Positions 23,708-33,378 of a stretch of 46,967 nt of DNA are shown one piece after another (the stretch's first letter is position 1; the number at the start of each line of letters is the position of its first letter). The notes beneath the pieces were generated by a model, which did no database searches, had not been told where the DNA came from, and was given only the letters and a program-made list of their open reading frames with translations. This DNA is from an uncultured Clostridia bacterium (GTDB lineage Bacteria > Bacillota > Clostridia > Christensenellales > CAG-917). A program made the translations under genes and the position numbers. The DNA lies in assembly GCA_934254835.1 (NCBI GenBank), contig CAKQMI010000009.1, forward strand, positions 1 to 46,967. The letters run 5' to 3'.

Positions 23708-24215
23708 AAAATACAAAACTGCTTGCTGTGTACTGGGCGCGATTACGCTCGCAATGATTTTGACGCTGGCGATTATGGTTTTCGTTTTCGCGGGCGGAAT
23801 TAAAACGGCGGACGGTGGCGACAACAACGGAGGTGACCTCGCCGACGCCATTGCGGGGGCGGTGTTTTTGACGTCGTCGTACGTCGGAATGGTCGTTTTC
23901 GTGTTCTCGATAATCGTGGGGTGTCTGTTGCTGGTTTACCTCATCGGCTACGCCGTGGCTTATTCGCAAATCTATAAAAAGGGCAGGTGTCGTGTGGATT
24001 TTATCGCCTACGGCGCGGTGGCTTTCGGGATTGCGACGGCGTTCATCATCGTTATGACGGTGATTTTCCCAAAGACGTTTTACGGAATACTCATCACGCT
24101 GGCGCTTACGCTTTCGGTGATGATTGCGTATGCCGTCGTAGCAAAGAAATATATGAAACTTGTCACCGACAGCGAGGCTTTTTGGGCGGTCGATGACGAG
24201 GTCATAAGGAGATAA
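23700..24215 (+). CDS. Four-helix membrane protein of unknown function
   Basis: This is a 171-residue protein with about four hydrophobic helices (residues ~8-30, 55-82, 100-120, 125-145), a Gly/Asp-rich exposed loop (TADGGDNNGGD) and an acidic tail. The ATG at 23700 overlaps the lipase stop region. I do not recognise a family. The following gene has a similar layout, and the pair may have arisen by duplication. Confidence 0.75.
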   Translation: MIKKYKTACCVLGAITLAMILTLAIMVFVFAGGIKTADGGDNNGGDLADAIAGAVFLTSSYVGMVVFVFSIIVGCLLLVYLIGYAVAYSQIYKKGRCRVDFIAYGAVAFGIATAFIIVMTVIFPKTFYGILITLALTLSVMIAYAVVAKKYMKLVTDSEAFWAVDDEVIRR

Positions 24216-24216
24216 T

Positions 24217-24729
24217 ATGGAAAAATTCTTGAAAGGATACGGTATTTTCGCCGTTGTGTTGATTATAGTGGCAACGATTGTGACGTTTACCGTCGGCGGT
24301 GTTTTGGTCGGCGCAATGAGTGCGGACACAAACCCTCCCAACATCGAATCGGGCGAGGACGCAATGGGCGTTATCGCGGGCGAGTTCGCAAAAGGTCTGG
24401 GCAAAGCGATTTTGCTTGGCATGGGAATTATAATTCTTGTCATCGGTGCAATCGAATTGCTGTTTATGGTGTTTTTCATCAAAAACTATATCGACGCGAC
24501 AAAGCACGGCAAAATCACAAAAACTATGGATACCGTGTCGGTCATTGCGTTTGCAATCGTGTTTATCCTCGGTATCGTCGTTTCCGCAACGAATAAAGAC
24601 TCGATTTGGCTCGGCATCGTCATTATGCTGTACGCCGTGATTATGGAAGGCTATGCGATTCCGTCGTTGAAAATTATGAAAAAACGCCAAAACGAGGTGC
24701 TTTACGGCGCGGAGAACGAGGTTCAATGA
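24217..24729 (+). CDS. Membrane protein of unknown function
   Basis: The 170-residue protein has an N-terminal helix (YGIFAVVLIIVATIVTFTVGG), an exposed acidic loop (PPNIESGEDAMG), then three more helices and a basic tail. It begins 1 nt after the previous stop and overlaps the next gene by 4 nt. It has the same order of helix, polar loop and helices as its upstream neighbour. Function is unknown. Confidence 0.75.
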   Translation: MEKFLKGYGIFAVVLIIVATIVTFTVGGVLVGAMSADTNPPNIESGEDAMGVIAGEFAKGLGKAILLGMGIIILVIGAIELLFMVFFIKNYIDATKHGKITKTMDTVSVIAFAIVFILGIVVSATNKDSIWLGIVIMLYAVIMEGYAIPSLKIMKKRQNEVLYGAENEVQ

Positions 24730-25007
24730 CCACTCTACAAATAGTTTACGTCGTCGTTTTTGCAGTGATGAGCGTCGTCGGCTTTTTGTCGATGTACGTC
24801 GATAAGACGCGCGCAAAAAAACATAGTTTTCGCACTCCCGAATGGGTTTTGTTTTTGATTGCAATCCTTTTTGGCGGTGTCGGCTCCACGGCGGGCATGT
24901 ATGTCTTTCGCCACAAAACAAGACACGCTTATTTCAAAATCTTTATGCCACTTTTGGCAATTATAAATATTGTGGCGCTCGCGCTATTGTGCGTCTACGT
25001 CGCTTAA
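24726..25007 (+). CDS. DUF1294 family small membrane protein
   Basis: The 93-residue protein has the DUF1294 pattern: YVDKTRAKKHSFRTPEWVLFLIAILFGGVGSTAGMYVFRHKTRHAYF between two hydrophobic helices. In some genomes this domain is fused to a cold-shock domain; function is unknown. The ATGA overlap with the preceding gene indicates coupled translation. Confidence 0.85.
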   Translation: MTTLQIVYVVVFAVMSVVGFLSMYVDKTRAKKHSFRTPEWVLFLIAILFGGVGSTAGMYVFRHKTRHAYFKIFMPLLAIINIVALALLCVYVA

Positions 25008-25018
25008 TGAGGTTTTTT

Positions 25019-26344
25019 ATGGACAGTATTATCGATCAACAATTTGTACCTGACAAAAACAGGTACGCCGAAACTTTAAGCGAATTTATCAAGTGCAAAA
25101 CCATATCGGACGAAAGGTTTTTTGACAAGCCTCAGTTCGATAAGTTTTTGTCTTACGCAAAATCCCGCTTCCCGCTCGTCTTTGAAAAGGGCGAGTACAA
25201 GGACTTCAACGGCGGAATTATGATAAAAATCAGCGGAAAATCAAGCGACGATCCCCTCGTCTTGATGTCGCACTACGACGTCGTCCCGGAAAACGGCAAG
25301 TGGTCGTTCGACGCGTGGTCGGGAAAAATCGAAGACGGCGTCATCTATGGCAGAGGCGCAGTTGACACGAAAGGGAGCCTTGCGGGGATTTTTGAAAGCG
25401 TCGAAAGCCTTCTGAAAGAGGGGTTCGAGTTTTCAAAAGACTTGTATATTATTTCGTCCTCGCGTGAGGAGATTGCGGGAGACGACGTCCCCCAAATGGT
25501 TGAGTATCTGAGCGGAAACGGCGTCAAGCCGAAGCTCGTCATCGACGAGGGCGGTGGAATTGTCGATCCTCCCGTGCCCGGCGTTTCCGGGAAGTGCGCG
25601 ATGCTCGGTATGATTGAAAGAAGTAGCGCAAGAGTACTTGTCGAATTCACCAACAAGGACGGCAAAAACTCGGCGGAAAATATGGCGGAGTTTATTAAAA
25701 AAGCACAAAAGAAAGTCTTTGGAAAACGCGATTTCGGCCCCATCAATACGGCAATGTTTCAGGCGATGATACCCAAAATGAACGGAGCGATGAAGTTTGT
25801 TTTTTCAAATATCCGCGCGTTCAAACCGGTGCTTATTAAGCTGTTGCCGAAGATGAACAAATCGGCGACGTCGCTTCTTGGCGCAACCGTCGCGTTCGTC
25901 ACGCCCACCGACAAAGAAAACATTGATTTGCCGTCCGGCGCGATAAGAATTGTTGCAAGAATTTCGGGAAATTATTACAACAAAATCGACGATTTGGTGC
26001 AAGAGTTTTCGGAGTTTTCCAAAAAGTGCGGTGCTGAAATAAAGGTGCTGTCAAAGCGCGAAACCCCCGCTCCCGAACCGCTGAACAGCGACGGATTTAA
26101 CTTTGTAAAAGGCGTCATTTCGGGCGTTTTCCCGGGCGTCACGGTTGCTCCGTTCTGCGTTTTGGGCGGTACCGACGCACGCCATTTTATGGGAAAATCT
26201 CAAAGCGTAATTAGGTTTGCGCCGATATATATGAACAACCAACAGTTTTCGAGTTTCCACAATAAGGACGAAAATATCAACGTCGATTCGGTGGCGGACG
26301 CAGTGCGTTTTTACCGCGAAGCGATTTTGAGATTTAATAAATAA
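25019..26344 (+). CDS. M20-family metallopeptidase (dipeptidase/aminoacylase type)
   Basis: The 441-residue protein has the M20 zinc ligands in order: SHYDVVP (H85, catalytic D87), GRGAVDTKG (D116), SREEIAGDD (catalytic E150, ligand E151) and a late His (SFHNKDENI). The central dimerisation domain lies between. The GKW-F-AWSG-I-DG-IYGRGA run resembles PM20D1/CPG2-like carboxypeptidases. It would hydrolyse dipeptides or N-acyl amino acids in the cytoplasm. ATG 25019 is chosen for the GAGG six bases before it; an ATG four codons upstream is possible. It ends the lipase-membrane protein cluster. Confidence 0.88.
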   Translation: MDSIIDQQFVPDKNRYAETLSEFIKCKTISDERFFDKPQFDKFLSYAKSRFPLVFEKGEYKDFNGGIMIKISGKSSDDPLVLMSHYDVVPENGKWSFDAWSGKIEDGVIYGRGAVDTKGSLAGIFESVESLLKEGFEFSKDLYIISSSREEIAGDDVPQMVEYLSGNGVKPKLVIDEGGGIVDPPVPGVSGKCAMLGMIERSSARVLVEFTNKDGKNSAENMAEFIKKAQKKVFGKRDFGPINTAMFQAMIPKMNGAMKFVFSNIRAFKPVLIKLLPKMNKSATSLLGATVAFVTPTDKENIDLPSGAIRIVARISGNYYNKIDDLVQEFSEFSKKCGAEIKVLSKRETPAPEPLNSDGFNFVKGVISGVFPGVTVAPFCVLGGTDARHFMGKSQSVIRFAPIYMNNQQFSSFHNKDENINVDSVADAVRFYREAILRFNK

Positions 26345-26349
26345 TTCGG

Positions 26350-26378
26350 CAAAAACCGCATTTTATACGGCGGTTTTG
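26350..26378 (+). other. Weak inverted repeat before the AMP-binding gene
   Basis: AAAACCGC and a GCGGTTTT-like arm flank an AT-rich loop. There is no T-run, so it is at best a weak terminator. Confidence 0.3.
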
Positions 26379-26394
26379 AAAGGTAAAACATAAA

Positions 26395-27975
26395 ATGAGC
26401 GAAATAACCTGCTATGACAAGTTAATAAACGGCGTCAATAAAGACGGCAATATCGTGTTTTACGGCAAGAAAAACTCGATGAGAAAGTTTTTGGCGGACG
26501 TCGATTTGTTCGCCTCCGCATTAAAGGAAAACGGCTTTTCGCGCGGGGACGTTTTGACGGTGTATCTTCCGACGTCGTTGCAGGCTCTCGTTGCGTTTTA
26601 TGCGTGCGCAAAAATCGGAGTGACCGCAAACTTGGTGCACCCGCTTATGCCTCTTTTCGCGCTCTTCGACAATATGAAAACGTCGCGCTCCAAAGGACTT
26701 ATGTATTACGACGCGACGCTTTCGTCAAAAAGCAAGTTGCGGGATTTCAACGGGCTTCTTATCGAGTGCTCGGTTGCCGATTATATGGGCGCGCTGTCGC
26801 CGTTTTATAAAATCTACGGGTTGTACAAGTGTCGCGGAAAAGCCAAAAAAATCGGCTATCGCGCATTCTTGAAAAGCGGACGCGACGGTGACTTTTCGGC
26901 GGGCGGAAAAAGCGAGGACATCGCCGTCACCATGCACAGTGGCGGTACCGACGGAGTGCCCAAAATCGTGAAACTTTCAAACCGCGCTTTGAACGCTCTT
27001 GTCGATAACCTTCTCGTGCTGAAAGACGACAACACGAACGGCGCGTACAGCCTGATGATATTGCCCGTTTTTCACGCGTTCGGGCTGGGCGTTTCGGCGC
27101 ATTATGCGTTGGTTGACGGCTACAATTTGTGTCTTGCGTCGCGGTTCAACGCGCGACGGGCAAACGCATACATAAACCGCTATAACGTGACTTTCGTTGC
27201 GGGCGTCCCCGTAATGTTCAAAAAAATGATTGCCGAAAGGAATTTTTCGGGACGTCGCTTGAAAAAACTCAGCCAAGTGTGGTGCGGTGGCGACGTTTTG
27301 AGCGAGGACGTCGTCAAAAACTTTGACGAAAAAGTCAAAAATGCGGGTGGCACGGCGCGTCTTATGCGCGGGTACGGGCTGTCAGAGGTGTGCGGGGCGT
27401 GTAGCACAAACTCGTATTCCGCCTATAAAAACGGGAGCGTGGGCAAGCCTTTTGAAAATACCGAAGTGAAAATCATCGATGAGGACGGACGAGTTTTGCC
27501 GTACGGTGAAATCGGCGAAATCATCGTTTCAACCGACGCGGAGTTTTCGGGCTACGTCACGGGCGACGACTGCCGTCAGACATTTGACGGGAAATCGTTT
27601 GTCAAAAGCGGGGACTTGGGCTTTATCGATGCGGACGGTTTTCTGTTTGTGTCGGGGCGCAAAAAACGCACGGTGAAAATCAATGCCATCAACGTGTTTC
27701 CGTTCGAGGCCGAAGAAAGAATCAGAAAAATCTTTGGCGTTGCCGATTGCGCGGTGGTGGACTATACGCAGGGCAAAAAGATATATTTTGTGGCGTTCAT
27801 TGTCGCAAAAACCGACAAATCCGCCGTGGAAAGAGCGGTTTTCGACGAAGTCAACCCCACCCTTATTAAATACGCGCGCGTGAAAAAGATTGAGTTTATA
27901 GACGCGCTTCCGCTCACAAAAATCGGGAAAATCGACTATAACGCGCTGAAAGCAAAAGTCCAAAACAAAAAATGA
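26395..27975 (+). CDS. AMP-dependent acyl-CoA synthetase/ligase family protein
   Basis: This is a 526-residue adenylate-forming enzyme. It has the phosphate-binding loop MHSGGTDGVPK (about 180-190), motif GYGLSEVCG, the hinge SGDLGFIDADGFLFVSGRKK and the C-terminal catalytic Lys in LTKIGKIDYNAL. It activates a carboxylic acid as the acyl-AMP, then probably transfers it to CoA or a carrier. The phosphate loop is usually SGTTG-PK, so GGTDGVPK is a mild variant. The substrate is unknown. It overlaps the methyltransferase gene by 4 nt. Confidence 0.88.
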   Translation: MSEITCYDKLINGVNKDGNIVFYGKKNSMRKFLADVDLFASALKENGFSRGDVLTVYLPTSLQALVAFYACAKIGVTANLVHPLMPLFALFDNMKTSRSKGLMYYDATLSSKSKLRDFNGLLIECSVADYMGALSPFYKIYGLYKCRGKAKKIGYRAFLKSGRDGDFSAGGKSEDIAVTMHSGGTDGVPKIVKLSNRALNALVDNLLVLKDDNTNGAYSLMILPVFHAFGLGVSAHYALVDGYNLCLASRFNARRANAYINRYNVTFVAGVPVMFKKMIAERNFSGRRLKKLSQVWCGGDVLSEDVVKNFDEKVKNAGGTARLMRGYGLSEVCGACSTNSYSAYKNGSVGKPFENTEVKIIDEDGRVLPYGEIGEIIVSTDAEFSGYVTGDDCRQTFDGKSFVKSGDLGFIDADGFLFVSGRKKRTVKINAINVFPFEAEERIRKIFGVADCAVVDYTQGKKIYFVAFIVAKTDKSAVERAVFDEVNPTLIKYARVKKIEFIDALPLTKIGKIDYNALKAKVQNKK

Positions 27976-29336
27976 AAACAGAAGAAAACGTAAAAATCAC
28001 AATCGAGAAACTTGACGACGATCTGAACGGCGTCGCGTTTCGCGGTGGCAAAAAATTCGTTGTCAAAAAAACGTTGCCGGGCGAGGAAGTCTTGTGCGAC
28101 GTCAAAAGGAAAAGCGGAACGGCGATAATTTGCGATGCGAAAGAAGTGGTTTTTAAGAGCGATAAACGCGTGACGCCCCCGTGCAAATATTTTACGAAAT
28201 GCGGTGGGTGCAATTTGTTGCATACGACTCACAAAAACCAGCTGGAAATTAAAACCGCGCTTGTGAAAAGAAAGTTTTCGGCGCTCGGATTTTTCGGCGT
28301 TTCGGACACGGTCGGGCAGTCTTTTGAAAACTCGCGCAACAAAACGCACCTTGTGTTTGCAAGCAAAAACGGCGAAATTCAGGCAGGATTTTTCAACAGC
28401 GACACGCACGAGGTCGTGGACGTTCAAAGTTGTGCGCTTCACGGCAAGTGGTATGAGATTTTAAGGCGCGACCTTATCGATTTTGTCAAAAGCGAAAGGG
28501 TGACGATATACAATCCGCGGACGCTCGGTGGCGAACTGCGCTTTGCCGTGGCAAGGAAAATCGGGTGCGGACTTTTGCTGACGCTCGTCGTCACAAGAGA
28601 AGAAAAACGTGACTATGAAAAACTTCAAAAAGCCTTGGAAAAAGACTTTGCCGAAGTGTCGATTTATATAAACGTCAACGCCGAAAAAACAAATGCGGTG
28701 TTTTCGGACGAATTTATCCATGTTGCAGGGAAAAAGACTTTATCAGGCGAAATGTTGGGCGTAAAGTTTGAGTTAAGCCCAAATTCGTTTTATCAGGTCA
28801 ATGACGAAATCGCAAAAATCATATATAAAAAAGTGCTGGACGAGATTAAAAATTCGGGCGCAACGAAGGTGATTGATTTGTTTTCTGGGATAGGCGTCAC
28901 AAGCGTGCTGTTTGCAAAAAACGGCATTGACGTCGATAGCGTCGAAATCGTCAAATCGGCTGTCGATAACGCCAAAACCACAATAAAAGAAAACGGAGTT
29001 TGTGACAAAGTCACGGCACACCTCGGCGACGCCAACAAAATAGTCAAAACCTTGGACGTCAAAAATTCGGTGGTGTTCGTCGATCCGCCTCGGGCAGGAC
29101 TTCAGGACGTCACGAGGGTTCTTGCAACCGCAAAACCGCAAAAAATCATTTATCTTTCCTGCTCCCTAAAAACGCTTGTCGACGACCTTAAAATTTTGAA
29201 AAAGGCAGGCTACGAAATTTTCTCCGTCATTCCTTACGACATGTTCCCGTCAACCAAGCACGTCGAAGTTTTGACGGTATTGACTTGCAATAAAAAAATT
29301 GAAAAATCCGCAAAAAATGTTTTTTCAAATTATTGA
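27972..29336 (+). CDS. rlmD: 23S rRNA (uracil-5-)-methyltransferase, RlmD/RlmCD type
   Basis: This 454-residue TrmA/RumA-family enzyme makes m5U in rRNA or tRNA with S-adenosylmethionine. It has an N-terminal TRAM-like beta domain and a predicted [4Fe-4S] set C71, C77, C80 and C154. SPNSFYQVN, the SAM-binding DLFSGIGVTSVLFAK, VDPPRAGL and catalytic C397 (YLSCSLKTL) follow. Whether its target is 23S U1939/U747 or tRNA U54 cannot be settled from sequence alone. The stop overlaps the promoter of pyrG. Confidence 0.88.
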   Translation: MKTEENVKITIEKLDDDLNGVAFRGGKKFVVKKTLPGEEVLCDVKRKSGTAIICDAKEVVFKSDKRVTPPCKYFTKCGGCNLLHTTHKNQLEIKTALVKRKFSALGFFGVSDTVGQSFENSRNKTHLVFASKNGEIQAGFFNSDTHEVVDVQSCALHGKWYEILRRDLIDFVKSERVTIYNPRTLGGELRFAVARKIGCGLLLTLVVTREEKRDYEKLQKALEKDFAEVSIYINVNAEKTNAVFSDEFIHVAGKKTLSGEMLGVKFELSPNSFYQVNDEIAKIIYKKVLDEIKNSGATKVIDLFSGIGVTSVLFAKNGIDVDSVEIVKSAVDNAKTTIKENGVCDKVTAHLGDANKIVKTLDVKNSVVFVDPPRAGLQDVTRVLATAKPQKIIYLSCSLKTLVDDLKILKKAGYEIFSVIPYDMFPSTKHVEVLTVLTCNKKIEKSAKNVFSNY

Positions 29337-29362
29337 CAAATAAATATTTGGGGGTGTAAAAT
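29333..29362 (+). promoter_or_regulatory. Promoter of pyrG
   Basis: TTGACA and TAAAAT are separated by 18 nt. The ~100-nt leader contains a GGGGG run and a T6 run (about 29427-29432), but I see no strong hairpin before the T-run and no GGGC start, so classical pyrG attenuation is not evident. Confidence 0.6.
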
Positions 29363-29467
29363 TTCACCGTTGAAAATATGCGTTCATTCAATCGGGGGTT
29401 AAAAATCCTTGGTCGAACGGACGCCTTTTTTATTGAAAAAATACGAAAAAAAGCGGAGGTACGTGTT

Positions 29468-31087
29468 ATGGCAAAGTATATTTTTGTGACCGGCGGTGTG
29501 GTATCGGGGCTCGGCAAGGGAATTACCGCGGCGTCGCTTGGCAGGCTTTTGAAGGCGAGGGGGCTGAAAGTCATCGCGCAAAAACTCGATCCGTACATCA
29601 ACGTCGATCCGGGCACGATGAGCCCCTATCAGCACGGCGAAGTTTACGTCACCGAAGACGGCTGTGAAACCGACCTCGACCTCGGACACTACGAAAGATT
29701 TATCGACGAAAATCTGAATAAATACTCAAACCTCACCACGGGCAAGGTTTTTTGGAACGTCCTGAATAAGGAGCGTCGTGGCGAATATCTTGGCTCGACC
29801 GTACAAATTATCCCGCACGTCACCAACGAAATCAAAGATTTTATTTACCACGTCGGAAAGGAAAGCGACGCAGACGTCGTCATCACCGAAATCGGCGGAA
29901 CTATCGGCGATATCGAGTCGCAACCGTTCATCGAAGCGATAAGGCAAGTCGGTATCGAGGTTGGCGCGGAAAACAGCCTGTATATCCACGTCACACTCGT
30001 GCCGTTTTTGAGAGGATCGGACGAGCACAAATCGAAGCCCACGCAACACTCGGTCAAGGAACTGCAAGGCATGGGAATCCGTCCGAACATAATAGTGCTT
30101 CGCGCGGACGAGCCGTTGGAAGAATCCATCTTCAAAAAGATTGCGTTGTTTTGCAATGTCAAGCCCGATTGCGTCATCGAAAACATCACCTTGCCGTGCT
30201 TGTACGAAGCCCCGCTTATGCTTGAAAAATCCAACTTTTCGTCAGTCGTTTTGAGAGAACTGCATATCGATAATCTGGCAGAACCCGATCTTAACGAGTG
30301 GAAACAGATGGTTAAAGATATCAAATCGGCAAAAAAGAAAGTCACGGTTGGTCTTGTCGGCAAGTACGTTCAACTGCACGACGCATACCTTTCGGTGGCG
30401 GAAGCGTTGCGTCACGCCGGGTATTCGTTGGGCGCAAAAATCGACGTCAAATGGATTGACTCGGAAACGATAAAAGAGGACGCCGTTTGTGAAATTTTGG
30501 GCGGTCTTGACGGGATAATCGTGCCCGGCGGATTTGGCGGTCGAGGTATCGAGGGCATGATACTTTCGGCAAAATACGCCCGCGAAAACAACGTGCCGTA
30601 CTTTGGAATTTGTCTGGGCATGCAAATCGCCGTCATCGAATTTGCAAGGAACGTCGCGGGGATTTCGGACGCAAACTCAGGCGAGTTCGACGAGCTGTGC
30701 AAACATAAGGTCATCGACTTTATGCCCGGTCAAAGCGACGAAATCGACAAGGGCGGAACGCTTAGGCTTGGCGCATATCCGTGCGTCATAAAAGAGGGCA
30801 CAACTATGCAACGTTGCTACGGTGCGCTCGAAATATCCGAACGCCATCGCCACCGCTACGAATTCAACAACGACTATCGCGAGGTTTTGACAAAAAACGG
30901 ACTGACGCTTTCGGGACTGTCCCCCGACGGGCGACTTGTCGAAACGGTGGAACTGACAAAACGACCGTTTTACGTCGGCGTGCAATTTCACCCCGAATTC
31001 AAGTCGCGCCCCAACCGAGCGCACCCGCTGTTCAAAGGGTTTGTGGAAGCAATGATAAAGCACGGCGAAGAAGTCGCAAAAAAATAA
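29468..31087 (+). CDS. pyrG: CTP synthase
   Basis: PyrG aminates UTP to CTP with glutamine and ATP. The 539-residue protein has the synthetase domain (KYIFVTGGVVSGLGKG, QKLDPYINVDPGTMSPYQHGEV, EIGGTIGDIES) and a class I glutaminase domain with nucleophile C382 (GICLGMQ) and the HPEF His/Glu pair near the end. ATG 29468 begins directly with the conserved MAKYIFVTGG and follows GGAGG. Its own promoter and terminator make it a single-gene unit. Confidence 0.96.
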   Translation: MAKYIFVTGGVVSGLGKGITAASLGRLLKARGLKVIAQKLDPYINVDPGTMSPYQHGEVYVTEDGCETDLDLGHYERFIDENLNKYSNLTTGKVFWNVLNKERRGEYLGSTVQIIPHVTNEIKDFIYHVGKESDADVVITEIGGTIGDIESQPFIEAIRQVGIEVGAENSLYIHVTLVPFLRGSDEHKSKPTQHSVKELQGMGIRPNIIVLRADEPLEESIFKKIALFCNVKPDCVIENITLPCLYEAPLMLEKSNFSSVVLRELHIDNLAEPDLNEWKQMVKDIKSAKKKVTVGLVGKYVQLHDAYLSVAEALRHAGYSLGAKIDVKWIDSETIKEDAVCEILGGLDGIIVPGGFGGRGIEGMILSAKYARENNVPYFGICLGMQIAVIEFARNVAGISDANSGEFDELCKHKVIDFMPGQSDEIDKGGTLRLGAYPCVIKEGTTMQRCYGALEISERHRHRYEFNNDYREVLTKNGLTLSGLSPDGRLVETVELTKRPFYVGVQFHPEFKSRPNRAHPLFKGFVEAMIKHGEEVAKK

Positions 31088-31128
31088 AATCCGCCGTTGA
31101 AGAAAATTGCATTTGAAATAACGAACAT

Positions 31129-31160
31129 AAAAAAGACGCTGTCGAAACAGCGTCTTTTTT
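31129..31160. terminator. Bidirectional terminator between pyrG and the reductase gene
   Basis: AAAAAAGACGCTGT and ACAGCGTCTTTTTT form a perfect 14-bp stem around CGAA, usable from both sides. Confidence 0.92.
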
Positions 31161-31182
31161 ATTGTTTTAAGGCGTGACGGTT

Positions 31183-33255
31183 TTACAGTTTCATTGCGAC
31201 GTCCCAAGCGCGCCATACGACGGTGCGGAGATTGCCGATGCCGTTGCAGTCGCCGACGAGTTTGACACCGCTTGCGGTGACGGGAGTGGGGATATAACCC
31301 ACCGACATAATCACGCTGTCGCCCGCGATTTCCGACTCTTTGCCGGTTTTGAGGTCCTTGATTTTGACGCCCTTGTCGGTGATTGCGACAAGACCGGTGT
31401 TCAGGTGTACCTCAACTTTGTTGAGGGCGAAGAAGTCGCGGAGGTATGAGGAGTTGGCAAGGCAGACGCCTTTCATTGCGACGAGGTCGCTCTTCATCTC
31501 GACGATGACGGGAGTTTTGCCCTTGTTATAGAGGTCGAGGGCGATTTCGCAACCCGACAGACCACCGCCGATAACGATGACTTTGTCGCCGACCTCTTTG
31601 GTGCCGAGCAGGTATTCGCACGCTTCGACGCCTTTTTCTGCGCCGGGCACGCGGAGTTTTCTTGCCTTGCTTCCCGTTGCGACGACGACTTTATCCGCGC
31701 CGAGTTTTTGAATGTCGTCGGGCTTGACCTCGGTGTTGAATTTGACCTCGATATTCAGGTCTTTGATTTCCTTTTCGTACCATTTAATAAGGTCGCGGTC
31801 TTTTTCCTTGAACGAAGGAGCGGCCGCCGCGATGAACACACCGCCCAACCTGTCGGACTTTTCGTAAATCGTCACCTTGTGACCGCGCAGAGTTGCGACG
31901 CGCGCGACTTCCATACCGCCGATGCCACCGCCGATGACGGCGATTTTCTTGGGACTGGACGTCTTGACGATTTTGTATTTTTTGCTTTGCATTGTTTCGG
32001 GGTTGAGTGCGCAACGCGCCATGCCGGCGTTGTCGGCAAGCGACTGCACGTTTCCGACGAGTTCGCCGTTGTCACCCTTGTACGACGCCATATTGAAGCA
32101 CGCGTTGTGACAGCAGATGCAGGGGTGAATCGACGCAATGTCGTCGTTCATAAGTTTAGTCACCCACGCGGGATCGGTCAGGAATTGACGAGCAACGCCC
32201 AAACCGTCGATTTTGCCCTCGGCGATTGCTTCCGCGCCGACGTCGGGCTCCATACGGCCTGCGCAAACGACGGGAATGTCAACGAATTTTTTGATGTGCG
32301 CGACATCTTCGAGGTTGCAGTTTTGAGGCATATAAGGACCGGGGTGCGCCCAGTACCAAGCGTCGTAAGTGCCGTTGTCGCAGTTGAGCATATCGTAGCC
32401 GGCGTCTTGGAGATACTTGGCGGCTCTTTCGCTTTCTTCCATATCGCGACCGACCTCGACGTAGTCCTCGCCGGGGAGCGCGCCTTCGCCGAAGCCTTTC
32501 GTCTTGGACACGACCGAGTACCTTAACGAAACGGGGAAGTCGTCACCGCAGGCTTTTTTGATTGCCTTGACGATTTCGACGGGGAAGCGATATCTGTTTT
32601 CAAACGATCCGCCGTATTCGTCCGTCCTTTGGTTGGTGTATTTCATTGTGAATTGGTCGAGGAGGTATCCTTCGTGGACAGCGTGAATTTCGACGCCGTC
32701 AACGCCCGCATCCATACAAAGTTTTGCGGTTTTTGCGAACGCGTCGACCATTTCGTGAATTTCTTTTTGGGTGAGGGGGCGAGAGATGCAGGATTCTTGC
32801 CATCTGTTGGGGGTTGCGCTTGCGCTGGCGGTGAGATAGCTGACGTCGAGCGCGGGCTTCAAGACGGTGGCAAGGGCTTTGTTGTTCATCGCCTTGACCA
32901 TAATGTCGTTGATTGCCAAAGACCTGCCGAAACCAGCCGTAAGTTGCACGAACATTTTCGCGCCGGTTTTGTGGAATTCGTCCATAAATTCTTTCAGCTG
33001 TTTGAACTTGCCTTTTCCTTGATACAGCCATTTCCCAAGAAGGATGTCCCTGATGGGGGCTATGCCGGGAAGGATAAGACCGACGTTGTTTTTCGCGCGT
33101 TCCAACAAGAAATTCGCGGACTCTTTGTCAAAGTGGTTGGGTTCCATCCATCCGAAGATTGACGTACCGCCCATAGACGTCATGACAATGCGGTTTTTGA
33201 TTTCGCAATTTTTGATTTTCCACGGCGTAAACAGGCTTTCGTATTTTGCATCCAT
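31183..33255 (-). CDS. NADH:flavin oxidoreductase of the enoate/2,4-dienoyl-CoA reductase type
   Basis: The 690-residue protein begins with an Old-Yellow-Enzyme FMN barrel (LFTPWKIKNCEIKNRIVMTSMG, HAVHEGYLLDQF). It then has a cysteine set for a [4Fe-4S] cluster (C379, C382, C386 and a Cys in RCALNP) and a C-terminal FAD/NAD domain (AVIGGGIGGMEVARVATLRG, VIVIGGGLSGCEIALDLY). This is the layout of FadH, BaiH-like and clostridial enoate reductases, which reduce activated C=C bonds with NADH. ATG 33255 lies 7 nt from a perfect AGGAGG; the ATG at 33261 is too close. The natural substrate is unknown. A palindrome over its promoter suggests repression. Confidence 0.9.
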   Translation of the reverse strand: MDAKYESLFTPWKIKNCEIKNRIVMTSMGGTSIFGWMEPNHFDKESANFLLERAKNNVGLILPGIAPIRDILLGKWLYQGKGKFKQLKEFMDEFHKTGAKMFVQLTAGFGRSLAINDIMVKAMNNKALATVLKPALDVSYLTASASATPNRWQESCISRPLTQKEIHEMVDAFAKTAKLCMDAGVDGVEIHAVHEGYLLDQFTMKYTNQRTDEYGGSFENRYRFPVEIVKAIKKACGDDFPVSLRYSVVSKTKGFGEGALPGEDYVEVGRDMEESERAAKYLQDAGYDMLNCDNGTYDAWYWAHPGPYMPQNCNLEDVAHIKKFVDIPVVCAGRMEPDVGAEAIAEGKIDGLGVARQFLTDPAWVTKLMNDDIASIHPCICCHNACFNMASYKGDNGELVGNVQSLADNAGMARCALNPETMQSKKYKIVKTSSPKKIAVIGGGIGGMEVARVATLRGHKVTIYEKSDRLGGVFIAAAAPSFKEKDRDLIKWYEKEIKDLNIEVKFNTEVKPDDIQKLGADKVVVATGSKARKLRVPGAEKGVEACEYLLGTKEVGDKVIVIGGGLSGCEIALDLYNKGKTPVIVEMKSDLVAMKGVCLANSSYLRDFFALNKVEVHLNTGLVAITDKGVKIKDLKTGKESEIAGDSVIMSVGYIPTPVTASGVKLVGDCNGIGNLRTVVWRAWDVAMKL

Positions 33256-33285
33256 AAACATTCCTCCTAAGGCGTAATTTATTTC

Positions 33286-33320
33286 GTAAATATTATAAAA
33301 TATTTACACCAAAAAATCAA
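33286..33320 (-). promoter_or_regulatory. Promoter with overlapping palindromic operator for the reductase
   Basis: On the minus strand TTGATT (33320-33315) and TATAAT (33297-33292) are separated by 17 nt. The dyad GTAAATAT-6 nt-ATATTTAC (33286-33307) covers the -10 box, as expected for a repressor site. I cannot name the regulator. Confidence 0.7.
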
Positions 33321-33378
33321 CCTGAAAAAAATACTTTTGGAAATTGAAAAAATTTTTTATGTTTTTTTCGGTTTTTTA

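Noticed and set aside
29363..29467. Classical pyrG attenuator
   Set aside because: The transcript would not start with GGGC and no strong hairpin precedes the T6 run.
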